A DNA stretch of 31,453 nucleotides from CAYRGQ01 sp964444885. GTDB taxonomy: Bacteria; Bacteroidota; Bacteroidia; Sphingobacteriales; Sphingobacteriaceae. The position numbers were made by a program, and so were the translations under genes. The notes beneath the pieces are model-generated. The model saw only the letters and a list, made by a program, of their open reading frames with translations, was not told the origin of the DNA and did not search any database. This document shows, in pieces, positions 8,466 through 16,665 of the stretch. Positions within the stretch are counted from its first letter, which is position 1, and each line of letters starts with the position of its first letter. The stretch lies in NCBI GenBank assembly GCA_964444885.1, contig CAYUIZ010000024.1, positions 1-31,453 on the forward strand, given 5' to 3'.

Positions 8466-8717
8466 ATGGAATACAGAATTACACATATCGACCGATTACT
8501 TGTAGATGATTTTCCGGAAAACTTCATTTTAGATCAGAAACAGGAAATCCCAAACAGGTTTAAATTCAAGTTCAGACTACTTGATGCTGACCGAAACATC
8601 TATTTTGAAGATGTAGCCTCAAGAAACGATTCCTTTGAACCATTGGACTTTTTCCGAACCGAATTTGGTTGCACCGATTTGCAATATTTTGAAAATGGGA
8701 AATTTGTTACACTTTGA
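8466..8717 (+). CDS. Small hypothetical protein, first gene of the island operon
   Basis: I do not recognise this 83-aa protein. It is rich in charged and aromatic residues, has no signal peptide or membrane helix, and reads like a small alpha/beta domain (an ITHIDRLLVDDF start and a YFENGKFVTL end). It has a matching promoter 22 bases upstream, AT-rich codon usage like the two genes that follow, and it ends only 3 bases before the NUDIX start, so it is very likely real and co-expressed. It could be a regulator, inhibitor or partner of the NUDIX/helicase pair, but nothing in the sequence decides this. Confidence 0.7.
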   Translation: MEYRITHIDRLLVDDFPENFILDQKQEIPNRFKFKFRLLDADRNIYFEDVASRNDSFEPLDFFRTEFGCTDLQYFENGKFVTL

Positions 8718-8720
8718 TGT

Positions 8721-9107
8721 ATGAAAAAAATTATTGTAACCTGTGCCATTATTGAAAGTGACAATCAAGTGCTTGTAGTTCAAAGAAGTGAAAAAATGAA
8801 ATTACCCTTAAAGTGGGAATTTCCAGGTGGCAAAATCGAGCAAGGAGAGTCTGAACAAGACTGTTTAAAACGAGAAATTAAGGAAGAATTAAATATTCAA
8901 ATTGAACTGGTCAAAAAGTTGACCCCTTCACCTTTTTATTATCCAAATATATTTATCGAATTGATTCCGTTTATTGCTAAACAAGTTGGAGGTGAATTAA
9001 AATTAAATGAACACGCTGATTTCAAATATTTGGATAAAAGTGAATTGCTAAACTTAGACTGGGCTGAAGCCGATGTTCCTGTTGTAAAAGAATATTTAGG
9101 ATTATGA
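8721..9107 (+). CDS. NUDIX hydrolase, MutT-like (d)NTP pyrophosphohydrolase
   Basis: The 128-aa protein has a nearly complete Nudix box: Gly37, Glu43, Arg51-Glu52 and Glu55-Glu56 at the correct spacing (Gx5Ex7REUxEExGU). The final Gly is replaced by Asn58. KWEFPGGK just before the box and the overall size resemble MutT/CTP pyrophosphohydrolases, which convert (d)NTPs to the monophosphate and pyrophosphate. It probably acts on a nucleotide, but whether the target is an oxidised dNTP, a normal or modified dNTP, or a signal nucleotide is unknown. Its stop overlaps the start of the helicase gene by four bases (ATGA at 9104-9107), indicating translational coupling, so a joint function with the helicase is likely. 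Confidence 0.9.
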   Translation: MKKIIVTCAIIESDNQVLVVQRSEKMKLPLKWEFPGGKIEQGESEQDCLKREIKEELNIQIELVKKLTPSPFYYPNIFIELIPFIAKQVGGELKLNEHADFKYLDKSELLNLDWAEADVPVVKEYLGL

Positions 9108-12100
9108 CTGAAGGTATTTACGAAGAGCTGGTAACGCAATTGGTTACTCAAAAACTTGAAAATATTGATAAAAATGTTTTTTACATCAACAAATCTCAAT
9201 TAGATAAGGAGGAGGCCACCACCATACTATCAAAGCACTTGGCTCAAACCATAAAAAAAGCCTTGAATATTGTAAAGGGTGAAAATCAACTTGAACTACA
9301 AATCAAAATTGCCAACAAAATTATTTTGTTTTTAAAAGATGAATTAAAGAAAGAAGAATTTTATGGGGATTTGATTGAAATTGAGGGTGAAATTTTAAAA
9401 GCTGTCTTTTCTAAAGTAGATGCGCATTTTTCTGATATCAACTTGCATTTAAAAGAAATAACACCCTATACTCGTTTAACGCATAGCGAATTGTTTACAG
9501 GGGGCAATGTGGGTCTGTCACTGGAAAGTGAGTTGAAAAAAGAGATTTTATCGTCTGACAAAATAGACCTTTTGGTTTCATTCATAAAATTTAAGGGAAT
9601 AATAATTCTTGAAAGAGAACTTAAAGAGTTTACCAAAAAAGGAGGTCAGCTAAGGGTAATCACTACGACATATATGGGCGCTTCAGATTACAAAGCAATT
9701 CAGTTGCTCTCTAAACTTGAAAATACCCAGGTCAAAATTTCTTACAACTCTGGAAATGAAAGACTTCACGCCAAAGCATACTTGTTTAAAAGAAACACGG
9801 GATTTGATACAGGTTATATAGGTTCATCCAATTTTTCTCGTTCAGCGCTGACAGACGGATTGGAATGGAATCTTAAAATTACCACAAAAGAGGTTAGTCA
9901 CATCATCGACAAATTTCAGAAGACCTTTGATTCTTATTGGCAAAGTGATGATTTCGAATTATTCGACGATACCATTCACAAAGAAAAACTGATCCAATCT
10001 TTAAATCAGGGTAAGTCTGGAAAAATATCGGATTTAAATCTATCATTTTTTGATATCAAACCATTCCCTTTTCAATCCGAGATATTAGAAAAATTAGAGG
10101 TAGAACGTACTGTTCATCACAGGAATAAAAATTTAATTGTTGCTGCCACAGGAACGGGCAAAACAGTAATCTCTGCTTTTGATTATAAAAACTTTAGGAC
10201 TTCTAACCAATCTGCCAAACTATTATTTATCGCCCATAGAAAGGAAATACTGTTACAATCCTTGACCACTTTTAGGGGTATTTTGAGAGATAATAATTTT
10301 GGAGAATTATGGGTAGATGGATTGGTACCGGATAATTTTGAATTTGTATTCGCTTCTGTCCAGACGATCAATAATCGATTAAAAGACTTTCATTTATCGG
10401 CCGAATTTTTCGATTATATTGTTATTGATGAATGTCATCACATGACTGCGAATAGCTATCGCGGTATACTCGATTATTTCCAACCCAAAATATTGCTTGG
10501 CCTAACTGCAACTCCGGAAAGAATGGACGGAGGTGATATTCAGGAAGATTTTCACAATAAAATCGCGGCAGAAATTCGATTACCCGAAGCTTTAAACAGA
10601 AAGCTTTTGTCCCCCTTTCAATACTTCGGCATCACAGATAGTATAGATCTTACTAATGTTGGCTGGGAAAAAGGGCGTTATATTGCCAGTGAATTATCGT
10701 CAATCTATACTGCAAATGATAGAAGAGTTAGAGAAATAATAGACGCCCTAGAGAAATACACCAAAGACGTAAATGATGTTCGTGCGCTCGGTTTTTGCGT
10801 CACAATAGACCACGCCAGGTATATGGCAGAAAAATTTTGCTTAGCGGGTCTTAAAGCCGACTACCTTACCAGTGCCAATAATCAAAATAGAGATCAAGTC
10901 AGAAATCAATTACTCAGTAAGGATATCAATTATCTTTTTGTGGTCGATATTTTTAATGAAGGTGTTGACATACCTGAAATAGACACCGTACTTTTTTTAA
11001 GACCTACCGAAAGCTTGACTATTTTTTTGCAGCAGCTCGGTAGAGGATTGAGATTGGCTGAAAATAAGGACTGCCTTACCGTATTAGATTTTGTCGGAAA
11101 TTCAAGACCTGAATACAATTTTGAAAATAAGTTTCGTGCTTTAATTGGCAAAACAGCAACAACTGTAAAAAAAGAAATAGAAGATAATTTTCCGCACTTA
11201 CCGCTCGGATGTTCGATTATTTTAGAAAAAAAGGCCAAGCAAACTATTTTAGAAAATATTAGTGCGGCAACATCACTGAACAGAAATCAATTAATTCAGA
11301 AAATTCAAAATTTTCAGCATCAATCCACCTTAGAATTGAACCTGAAAAACTTTGTTAGCTTTTATAACATACCCTTGCAAATGATTTATAAACGTGGTGG
11401 GTGGAAAAGGTTATGCCACGAGGCCGGGAAGTTGCAGGAATATACCTCAACCAATGAAAGGGAAATAATTCGGGGGATCTCGAGTAAATGGTTGTCAAGT
11501 AGTTCAAATAGCTATTTTCAGTTTATATTGAATCTTGCAAAAAAGAACTTCGATGTTTCGATTTCAGAATTCAATGAACAGGAGCAGCAAATGCTCTTAA
11601 TGTTGCACTATGACATATGGCAGACAGCTGGTGGATTTGACTCTCTCGAACAAAGCATTAAAAACATTGGCGAAAATAAAACACTCGTCGAAGAGATCAT
11701 TGAGGTACTGGAACTGCTTATCGATCAAATAGATTTTAAGGAAATAGAAATCACATTACCTTATCCGCAACCTTTAAAAGTTCACGCTCGTTATACTAGG
11801 GATCAAATTTTGGCTGCTTTTGGTCTAAGTACTTTCCAGCGAAAATCCCCAAGTCGAGAAGGAGTAGCAGAAAATTCAGAATTAAACACGGAGCTACTGT
11901 TTATAAATCTGATTAAATCTGAGGAAAACTTCTCTCCAACAACTATGTATGACGACTATGCAATCAATGAAACGCTATTTCATTGGCAAAGTCAAAATTC
12001 TGCTGGACCTGATACGCCAAAGGGTATATCGTATATACAACACGAGAATGACAAAAAGAAAATTTTACTGTTTGTTCGAGAGAAAAATAAAGACGAATAC

Positions 12101-12244
12101 GGCAACACGATGGGCTATGTATTTGTGGGTGAAGGATTATTAAAGGATCACTATGGAGCAAAACCAATGAGTATTAAATGGGAACTGAACGAACCTCTGC
12201 CGCACTATTTATGGAAAGATGCCGCGAAATTGAGGGTTGGGTAG
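9104..12244 (+). CDS. HKD (PLD-like) nuclease-SF2 helicase fusion with C-terminal DUF3427
   Basis: This is a 1046-aa multidomain protein. Residues 1-130 are not assigned. Residues of about 130-290 form a PLD-like domain with one HKD motif (His222, Lys224, then GSSNFSRS from Gly240), as in DNA-cutting PLD nucleases that dimerise. An SF2 helicase core follows: Walker A ATGTGKT (Lys353), DECHH (Asp442-His446), LTATPER (467-473), and motif VI QQLGRGLR (643-650). The C-terminus (roughly 870-1046) resembles DUF3427, with HWQSQN, LLFVRE and a KPMSIKW segment. It is the last gene of a three-gene AT-rich operon overlapping the NUDIX gene by four bases. All visible catalytic motifs are intact. Fusions of this kind are known in accessory regions; a role in restricting foreign DNA is plausible but inferred. 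Confidence 0.9.
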   Translation: MTEGIYEELVTQLVTQKLENIDKNVFYINKSQLDKEEATTILSKHLAQTIKKALNIVKGENQLELQIKIANKIILFLKDELKKEEFYGDLIEIEGEILKAVFSKVDAHFSDINLHLKEITPYTRLTHSELFTGGNVGLSLESELKKEILSSDKIDLLVSFIKFKGIIILERELKEFTKKGGQLRVITTTYMGASDYKAIQLLSKLENTQVKISYNSGNERLHAKAYLFKRNTGFDTGYIGSSNFSRSALTDGLEWNLKITTKEVSHIIDKFQKTFDSYWQSDDFELFDDTIHKEKLIQSLNQGKSGKISDLNLSFFDIKPFPFQSEILEKLEVERTVHHRNKNLIVAATGTGKTVISAFDYKNFRTSNQSAKLLFIAHRKEILLQSLTTFRGILRDNNFGELWVDGLVPDNFEFVFASVQTINNRLKDFHLSAEFFDYIVIDECHHMTANSYRGILDYFQPKILLGLTATPERMDGGDIQEDFHNKIAAEIRLPEALNRKLLSPFQYFGITDSIDLTNVGWEKGRYIASELSSIYTANDRRVREIIDALEKYTKDVNDVRALGFCVTIDHARYMAEKFCLAGLKADYLTSANNQNRDQVRNQLLSKDINYLFVVDIFNEGVDIPEIDTVLFLRPTESLTIFLQQLGRGLRLAENKDCLTVLDFVGNSRPEYNFENKFRALIGKTATTVKKEIEDNFPHLPLGCSIILEKKAKQTILENISAATSLNRNQLIQKIQNFQHQSTLELNLKNFVSFYNIPLQMIYKRGGWKRLCHEAGKLQEYTSTNEREIIRGISSKWLSSSSNSYFQFILNLAKKNFDVSISEFNEQEQQMLLMLHYDIWQTAGGFDSLEQSIKNIGENKTLVEEIIEVLELLIDQIDFKEIEITLPYPQPLKVHARYTRDQILAAFGLSTFQRKSPSREGVAENSELNTELLFINLIKSEENFSPTTMYDDYAINETLFHWQSQNSAGPDTPKGISYIQHENDKKKILLFVREKNKDEYGNTMGYVFVGEGLLKDHYGAKPMSIKWELNEPLPHYLWKDAAKLRVG

Positions 12245-12675
12245 CATCCCTTGTTTTTATCGCTGGTCTTGCCTTAGCAGACGGTTATGAACAATATAGA
12301 GCTAGGCTGCTGGCGCAGAATATTCGTTCATTTCTTCAATTGGCAAGCCGCCGATTAGGCGGCGGTTCTCATAGCCCACGGTTTAAACCGTGGGCTATGA
12401 GAACCAATGGGGAACCCAAGCCGTTTCAACGGTTTAACGAGTTAAATGCCATTGAAATATAGAAAGAGTTAATGCAATAAAATTAAATCACCAATGAACA
12501 AAAGAATCTTTATGATTTTATCAGTCAGAAGATATTCCAACGATTGAAACTACAAACATTCCTAAAGAGGTTTCCAACGTCATGTTTACAAGCAATTTGA
12601 TAAACTCCAATTCAACTCTTTTAAGAATTGGTGAGCTTTTAAAGGTTTATTTAAAAGACAATTAACAGCGAATAA
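12245..12675. other. Decayed AT-rich intergenic DNA between the helicase gene and rhuM fragment
   Basis: A small GC hairpin (GCCGCC at 12347-12352, GGCGGC at 12358-12363, loop GATTA) abuts the first long palindrome; no U tract follows it. Between 12487 and 12665 there may be the remains of a gene. One frame is open from 12487, and another from 12516 to a TAA at 12663-12665, the latter encoding a tail ending in LLRIGELLKVYLKDN. A single-base shift near 12516 would join them. I do not recognise the product. It sits just upstream of the rhuM fragment, where type I restriction-modification or related genes often lie, but this is not shown by the sequence. Confidence 0.4.
12364..12405. repeat. 42-bp perfect palindrome (REP-like), copy 1
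   Basis: Two 21-base arms meet at GTTT/AAAC (12381-12388) with no loop; the arms contain TAGCCCACGG. With its right flank it shares 43 identical bases (12368-12410) with copy 2. It resembles the short extragenic palindromes that RAYT/IS200-like Y1 transposases mobilise in Bacteroidota, but no transposase lies in the window. As RNA it could fold strongly and might stop transcripts from the helicase operon. Confidence 0.85.
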
Positions 12676-12972
12676 ATGGAAGAAAACAGATCTCAAATAA
12701 TCATTTACCAAACGGAAAACGGAGAAACAAAATTAGACGTTCGTTTTCAGGATGAAACCGTTTGGCTTAGCCAAAAATTGATGGCAGAACTGTTCCAAAC
12801 GTCGGTTCCCAATATCAATATGCACCTCAGAAATATATTTGAAGAAGGCGAATTGGAAGAAAATCGAACTACTAAGGAATTCTTAATAGTTCAACAAGAG
12901 GGGATGCGAGAAGTAAAAAGACGGCAAGTTTTTTATAACCTTGATGCTATTATTTCGGTTGGATACTCATAG
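12676..12972 (+). pseudogene. Truncated RhuM-family gene (5' fragment)
   Basis: The 98-codon fragment matches the conserved N-terminal part of RhuM-family (COG3943) proteins: IIIYQTENG, DETVWLSQKLMAELFQTSVPNINMHL, and FYNLDAIISVGY. Intact members are around 300 aa or more and continue from VGYR. Here the reading frame runs into the second palindrome at 12966 and stops at a TAG inside it, so about two thirds of the protein is missing. The DNA to the right (13009-13245) does not restore the gene in any frame I could read. RhuM genes commonly sit in type I restriction-modification and other defence loci; this one is a remnant. Confidence 0.8.
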
Positions 12973-12999
12973 CCCACGGTTTAAACCGTGGGCTATGAG
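12966..12999. repeat. 34-bp perfect palindrome (REP-like), copy 2, interrupting rhuM
   Basis: The central 34 bases and the right flank through 13008 are identical to copy 1 (12368-12410); the left flank differs, so the 34-bp core here is shorter than the 42-bp palindrome of copy 1. The junction falls inside the rhuM reading frame and supplies its premature stop. This suggests insertion of the element, or a deletion ending at it. Confidence 0.85.
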
Positions 13000-13245
13000 A
13001 ACCAATGGAGTCGTATTCATCGCTTAACACCATCAAAAAAACAACCTTCCGGCGGGAGTTGGATGATGGGTTTTTGAAACGAAATGGATTAGGTAATTGA
13101 TAGGCTGGCTTTTCATACAGCAACTTTCACAGCAGCAGAAATCGCAAACGAACGTTCAAACAGCGTATTGAACTACCCCATAAAAACTGAATAAATAGCA
13201 AAACGACAGTTCCGTACTCGGAAAAAAGGTTAACTATACCCCATT

Positions 13246-14622
13246 ATGAAAAAAGCCATCCGCATCATCTGCTATACGCTCGCCATCCTATTGCTGCTTT
13301 TCGTCGTGCTTATCCAGCGTATCGATCGCACGCCGTTCCAAGAGACTGCGCACTACGCGGCCTGGAAGGAACAAATGGCTGCCGCCGACCTCCGCGGGGA
13401 CACGGGCTCCATTCAGGTCAGCTGGGCCGCGCAGAACATCACGCCGCTGACGCCCGGGCCCATGGCCGGCTATGGCAACCGCTGGGGCGCACATTTCGAG
13501 GGTGTGCGCGACTCGGTTTACGTCAAAGTTATTGCGGTGAAAACCCCAGCCACCACGCTGTTCCTCGTCGCGGCCGACATGCTGGTCGTACCGCCCAACC
13601 TCACCAACCGCCTCGCCTCCTTGCTCCAAGCCGAAGGCATCGGCATCGAGCAGGTACATATCGGCACCACACATACCCACCACAGCCTGGGCGGATGGGG
13701 CAAGAAGTTGACCGGCCGGCTATTCGGCGGCAAGTTTGACCCGGAGGTAGAGGAGCGCCTAGCCACGCAATTCCGGGATGCCATCGTACGTTCGCAACAG
13801 GACTTCGTCGACGCCGATGCGTTCTACGCCCAAATCGAGAATGAAGATAATGTACGCTTCCGCCTTGATGTCGAGGGTGGCACTGTCGACCCCTGGATTC
13901 GGTCCTTGGTTTTCCGCCGGACGGACGGAAAGAGCGCCAAGCTATTGACCTACGCCGCCCATCCCACCACCCTACGGTCCAGACTGTTAGAAATATCGCG
14001 GGATTTCCCCGGTATCGTCGTTGATTCACTCGAACGTGGCGAAACGGATTTTGCCCTGTACATGGCGGGTGCAGTGGGCAGTATGGGTGCCCGGGGCGAA
14101 GGCGAAAACGCCGCCGAGCGGATGGCCAATATCGGCCAAAGCATTGTGGAGCGCTACCAACACCGCCACACCGAGCCGGCAAGCCATGAGGGGGTAGCGA
14201 CCGCCTATTGGCCCATCCCACTGCCTGAGCCCACGGCCCGTATCAGCCTAAACCTCGCCCTCCGGCCGTGGGTGTTCCGGACATTTTTTGGCGATTACCC
14301 CGCCTACGTCAAGGCCACCAAAATCGGGCACATCCTGATGCTCGGGATGCCCGCCGATTTCTCCGGTGAGATTATGCGCGAGCTGGATCAGTACGCCGAC
14401 CAAAAAGGCATCGAGCTGATCGTCACCAGCTTCAACGGCGGATACATCGGATATATCACGCCCGATCGGCTATACGACGAAAACCTGTACGAAACGGTGA
14501 CCATGTCGTGGAACGGATACCAGTCGGGCGGGTACTTCACGCAACTCGCCAAGGACATCATCGACTTGGCCAGCGAAACGGAAGCTGCGCGGGCAACGGC
14601 CGCCACGGCCGGGCAAAATTAG
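13246..14622 (+). CDS. Neutral/alkaline ceramidase N-terminal-domain protein, membrane-anchored
   Basis: The 458-aa protein begins with one hydrophobic segment (about residues 7-24), suggesting a membrane anchor or uncleaved signal. The rest matches the N-terminal catalytic domain of neutral/alkaline ceramidases, zinc amidases that split ceramide into sphingosine and a fatty acid. Seen motifs are ITPLTPGPMAGYG, a THTHHS zinc-binding segment (His143, His145, His146) and AAHPTT (His239). The family's C-terminal domain is absent, as in many bacterial short forms. Sphingobacteria make sphingolipids, so a lipid amidase role is reasonable, but other substrates are possible. It is converging with rsmE, separated by 13 bases. 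Composition returns to the GC-rich chromosomal type here. Confidence 0.82.
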   Translation: MKKAIRIICYTLAILLLLFVVLIQRIDRTPFQETAHYAAWKEQMAAADLRGDTGSIQVSWAAQNITPLTPGPMAGYGNRWGAHFEGVRDSVYVKVIAVKTPATTLFLVAADMLVVPPNLTNRLASLLQAEGIGIEQVHIGTTHTHHSLGGWGKKLTGRLFGGKFDPEVEERLATQFRDAIVRSQQDFVDADAFYAQIENEDNVRFRLDVEGGTVDPWIRSLVFRRTDGKSAKLLTYAAHPTTLRSRLLEISRDFPGIVVDSLERGETDFALYMAGAVGSMGARGEGENAAERMANIGQSIVERYQHRHTEPASHEGVATAYWPIPLPEPTARISLNLALRPWVFRTFFGDYPAYVKATKIGHILMLGMPADFSGEIMRELDQYADQKGIELIVTSFNGGYIGYITPDRLYDENLYETVTMSWNGYQSGGYFTQLAKDIIDLASETEAARATAATAGQN

Positions 14623-14635
14623 ACGTGCTGGGTGT

Positions 14636-15343
14636 TTAGCGGTTGATCAAGGCGATTTCCATGCATGCGGCCAAGGCGGCCGTTTCCGTACGCAGGCGGG
14701 AGTCGCCCAAACTCGCCGGCGCGAATCCAGCCGCCAGCGCCAGTTCGATTTCCGCGTTGCTAAAATCCCCCTCCGGACCGATCAGAATCAGGCTACGCCC
14801 GCCCTGTCCGACGACCTCACTGAGGTAACGCTTGTCACCCGGCGCGCAATGCGCAATAGCCTTGGCACCTTCATGTGCCCGCGCCACAAACTGGGCATAC
14901 TTAACCGGCTCGTTGATCGTGGGAAGTTGCGCCTTGAGCGACTGTTTCATCGCCGCCACCACAATCTTGTACAGGCGGTCAAGCTTGACATCCTTGCGCT
15001 CGGAGTGGTCGCAGATGATCGGCGTCACTTCATCCACGCCGATTTCCGTCGCCTTCTCGAGAAACCACTCCACACGCTCGATATTTTTCGTCGGGGCTAG
15101 GGCAATATGCAGGTGATACGGACGTGAGGGAGCGGGAATGGCTTCCAGGATGTTCAGGACAGTCCGCTTCGGGTGAGCGTCGGCAATCCGAGCCAAATAG
15201 CGCGTACCGCGCCCATCTACCAACCCCACTTCGGCCCCTTCGCCTAACCGCAATACGCGCACCGCATGCTTGCTCTCCTGTTCGTCGAGCACGAAAGCCT
15301 CGTGGTGGCTTTCGATAGCCGGCGTATAAAAAAGCGGTATCAT
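14636..15343 (-). CDS. rsmE: 16S rRNA (uracil-1498-N3)-methyltransferase
   Basis: RsmE methylates U1498 in helix 44 of 16S rRNA with SAM. The protein is 235 aa, normal for the family. It has the N-terminal PUA-like region (ESKHAVRVLRL), the ATEIGVDEVTPI segment and the SPOUT knot with IGPEGDFSNAEIE followed by SLGDSRLRTETAALAA. The start ATG at 15343 is 8 bases after the stop of the CorC/HlyC-like gene, so it is the last gene of the leftward HIT/DedA-ppa-corC-rsmE cluster. Confidence 0.95.
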   Translation of the reverse strand: MIPLFYTPAIESHHEAFVLDEQESKHAVRVLRLGEGAEVGLVDGRGTRYLARIADAHPKRTVLNILEAIPAPSRPYHLHIALAPTKNIERVEWFLEKATEIGVDEVTPIICDHSERKDVKLDRLYKIVVAAMKQSLKAQLPTINEPVKYAQFVARAHEGAKAIAHCAPGDKRYLSEVVGQGGRSLILIGPEGDFSNAEIELALAAGFAPASLGDSRLRTETAALAACMEIALINR

Positions 15344-15351
15344 GTCCTGCG

Positions 15352-16665
15352 TTAGTCTTCGTCTTCGTCGTCATCCTCCGGCACCACTTCGAGCTTGACA
15401 AACTCGATGTTTTGCTGGGTCTTTTTCATCACGATGAAATTATACCCCTTGTGCGTTTTGGTTTCGCCGACGTCCGGGATTTTGTCAAACAGATCGCTCA
15501 CCAGCCCGGCCAGCGTATCGTAGTCGGTGCTTTCATCAAGATCGTACGGCAGGAATTCGTTGATATCGTGAATATTGGCACTGGCATCCACCATGTATTC
15601 GGTTTCGGACAGTTGCTCCACAACGGGTGTTTCCTCGTCGTACTCGTCCTGTATCTCCCCGACCAGTTCCTCTACGATATCCTCGAGGGTGACCATGCCG
15701 GCCGTCCCGCCAAATTCATCCAGCACGATCGCGATTTGCAGGCGTCGTTGCTGGAACTCGGCCATCAAATCGTTGATTTTTTTCGTTTCGGGAATGAAGA
15801 AAGGCTTCCGGATAATCGGCTTTAGCACCAGCTCCTTGCCTTTCGCCAGAATGGGCAAGAGGTCCTTGGTGTGGATAATGCCGATAATTTGGTCAATGTT
15901 ATCGTGGTAAATCGGAATCCGCGAGTATCCCTCCCGTGTCACCTTGTCGATCAGCTCATCGGGCGGACAGCTGATTTCTACGGCCGAGATCTTCGTCCGC
16001 GGCACCATAATATTCTTGACGATGCGCTCATTGAAATCAAACACGTTTTTGATAAGTTCGTGTTCGGCCAAGTTGAGCGCACCGCTCTCCCTGCCTTGAT
16101 CCAGCAGGTACTGCAATTCTTCGGAACTGTGGTGCCCCTCGCCCGGGTTGACCCGCAAGCCGGCCAGGCGGAGGAGAAAATTGGCGAAGCCGTTGAGCAC
16201 CCAAATAATGGGGCGGAAAACGATGTAGAAAAGCCGCAAAGGCAGGGCCACGCTCATGGTCGTGCCCACAGGGCGCTGTATGGCAAGGGACTTGGGTGCC
16301 AGCTCGCCAAATACGATGTGCAGCACGGTGATGATGGAAAACGCCAGCACCAAGCCCACATTGCGCATCACCGGTCCGGACAGGTCCACGTTGAACCAGC
16401 CGAAAATAACGCTGACCAGCTCCGTCATCACTTCCTCGCCTACCCAGCCTAGCCCCAGTGAGGAGAGCGTGATACCGAGCTGCGTAGCTGCCAGGTAGCC
16501 ATCAAGGTGGGTGGTGATATGTTTAGCCAAATGGGCCACCCGGCTACCCGTTTTTGCCTGAAGCTCGATCTGGGAAGACCTGACTTTGACAATCGCGAAT
16601 TCAGCAGCGACAAAAAAACCGTTTGCCGCCACCAAAAACAGCGTCCAAAAAATGTCCAGTGCCAT
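15352..16665 (-). CDS. CNNM/CorC-HlyC family membrane protein (hemolysin family)
   Basis: The 437-aa protein has an N-terminal DUF21/CNNM transmembrane domain (residues about 1-190, with AAEFAIVKVR and GELAPKSLA), two CBS domains (about 205-330, with IMVPRTKI and TKDLLPIL) and a C-terminal CorC_HlyC domain (about 345-425, with FGGTAGMVTLEDIVEELVGEI nearby). Such proteins are linked to magnesium or cobalt efflux; the hemolysin name is historical. It ends in an acidic tail (EDDDEDED). The ATG shares one base with the stop of the pyrophosphatase gene (TAATG at 16663-16667), showing tight coupling. Pairing a pyrophosphatase (Mg-dependent) with a Mg-related transporter is suggestive but not proof of a shared role. 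Confidence 0.9.
   Translation of the reverse strand: MALDIFWTLFLVAANGFFVAAEFAIVKVRSSQIELQAKTGSRVAHLAKHITTHLDGYLAATQLGITLSSLGLGWVGEEVMTELVSVIFGWFNVDLSGPVMRNVGLVLAFSIITVLHIVFGELAPKSLAIQRPVGTTMSVALPLRLFYIVFRPIIWVLNGFANFLLRLAGLRVNPGEGHHSSEELQYLLDQGRESGALNLAEHELIKNVFDFNERIVKNIMVPRTKISAVEISCPPDELIDKVTREGYSRIPIYHDNIDQIIGIIHTKDLLPILAKGKELVLKPIIRKPFFIPETKKINDLMAEFQQRRLQIAIVLDEFGGTAGMVTLEDIVEELVGEIQDEYDEETPVVEQLSETEYMVDASANIHDINEFLPYDLDESTDYDTLAGLVSDLFDKIPDVGETKTHKGYNFIVMKKTQQNIEFVKLEVVPEDDDEDED

Noticed and set aside
9104..12244. Reading the PLD-like domain as a lipid phospholipase D
   Set aside because: There is only one HKD motif, fused to a DNA/RNA-type helicase core, and no signal peptide; a nuclease role is more consistent.
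12178..12462. 94-codon open frame overlapping the end of the helicase gene and running through the first palindrome
   Set aside because: Part of it is another frame of the helicase gene and the rest reads through a non-coding palindrome; no start signal or family is seen.
12676..12972. A short complete gene for a small RhuM protein
   Set aside because: The similarity is to the N-terminal third of a longer family and the stop codon lies inside a repeated palindrome, so truncation is the better reading.
12364..12999. CRISPR array
   Set aside because: Only two palindromic copies, about 600 bases apart, with no regular spacers and no cas genes.
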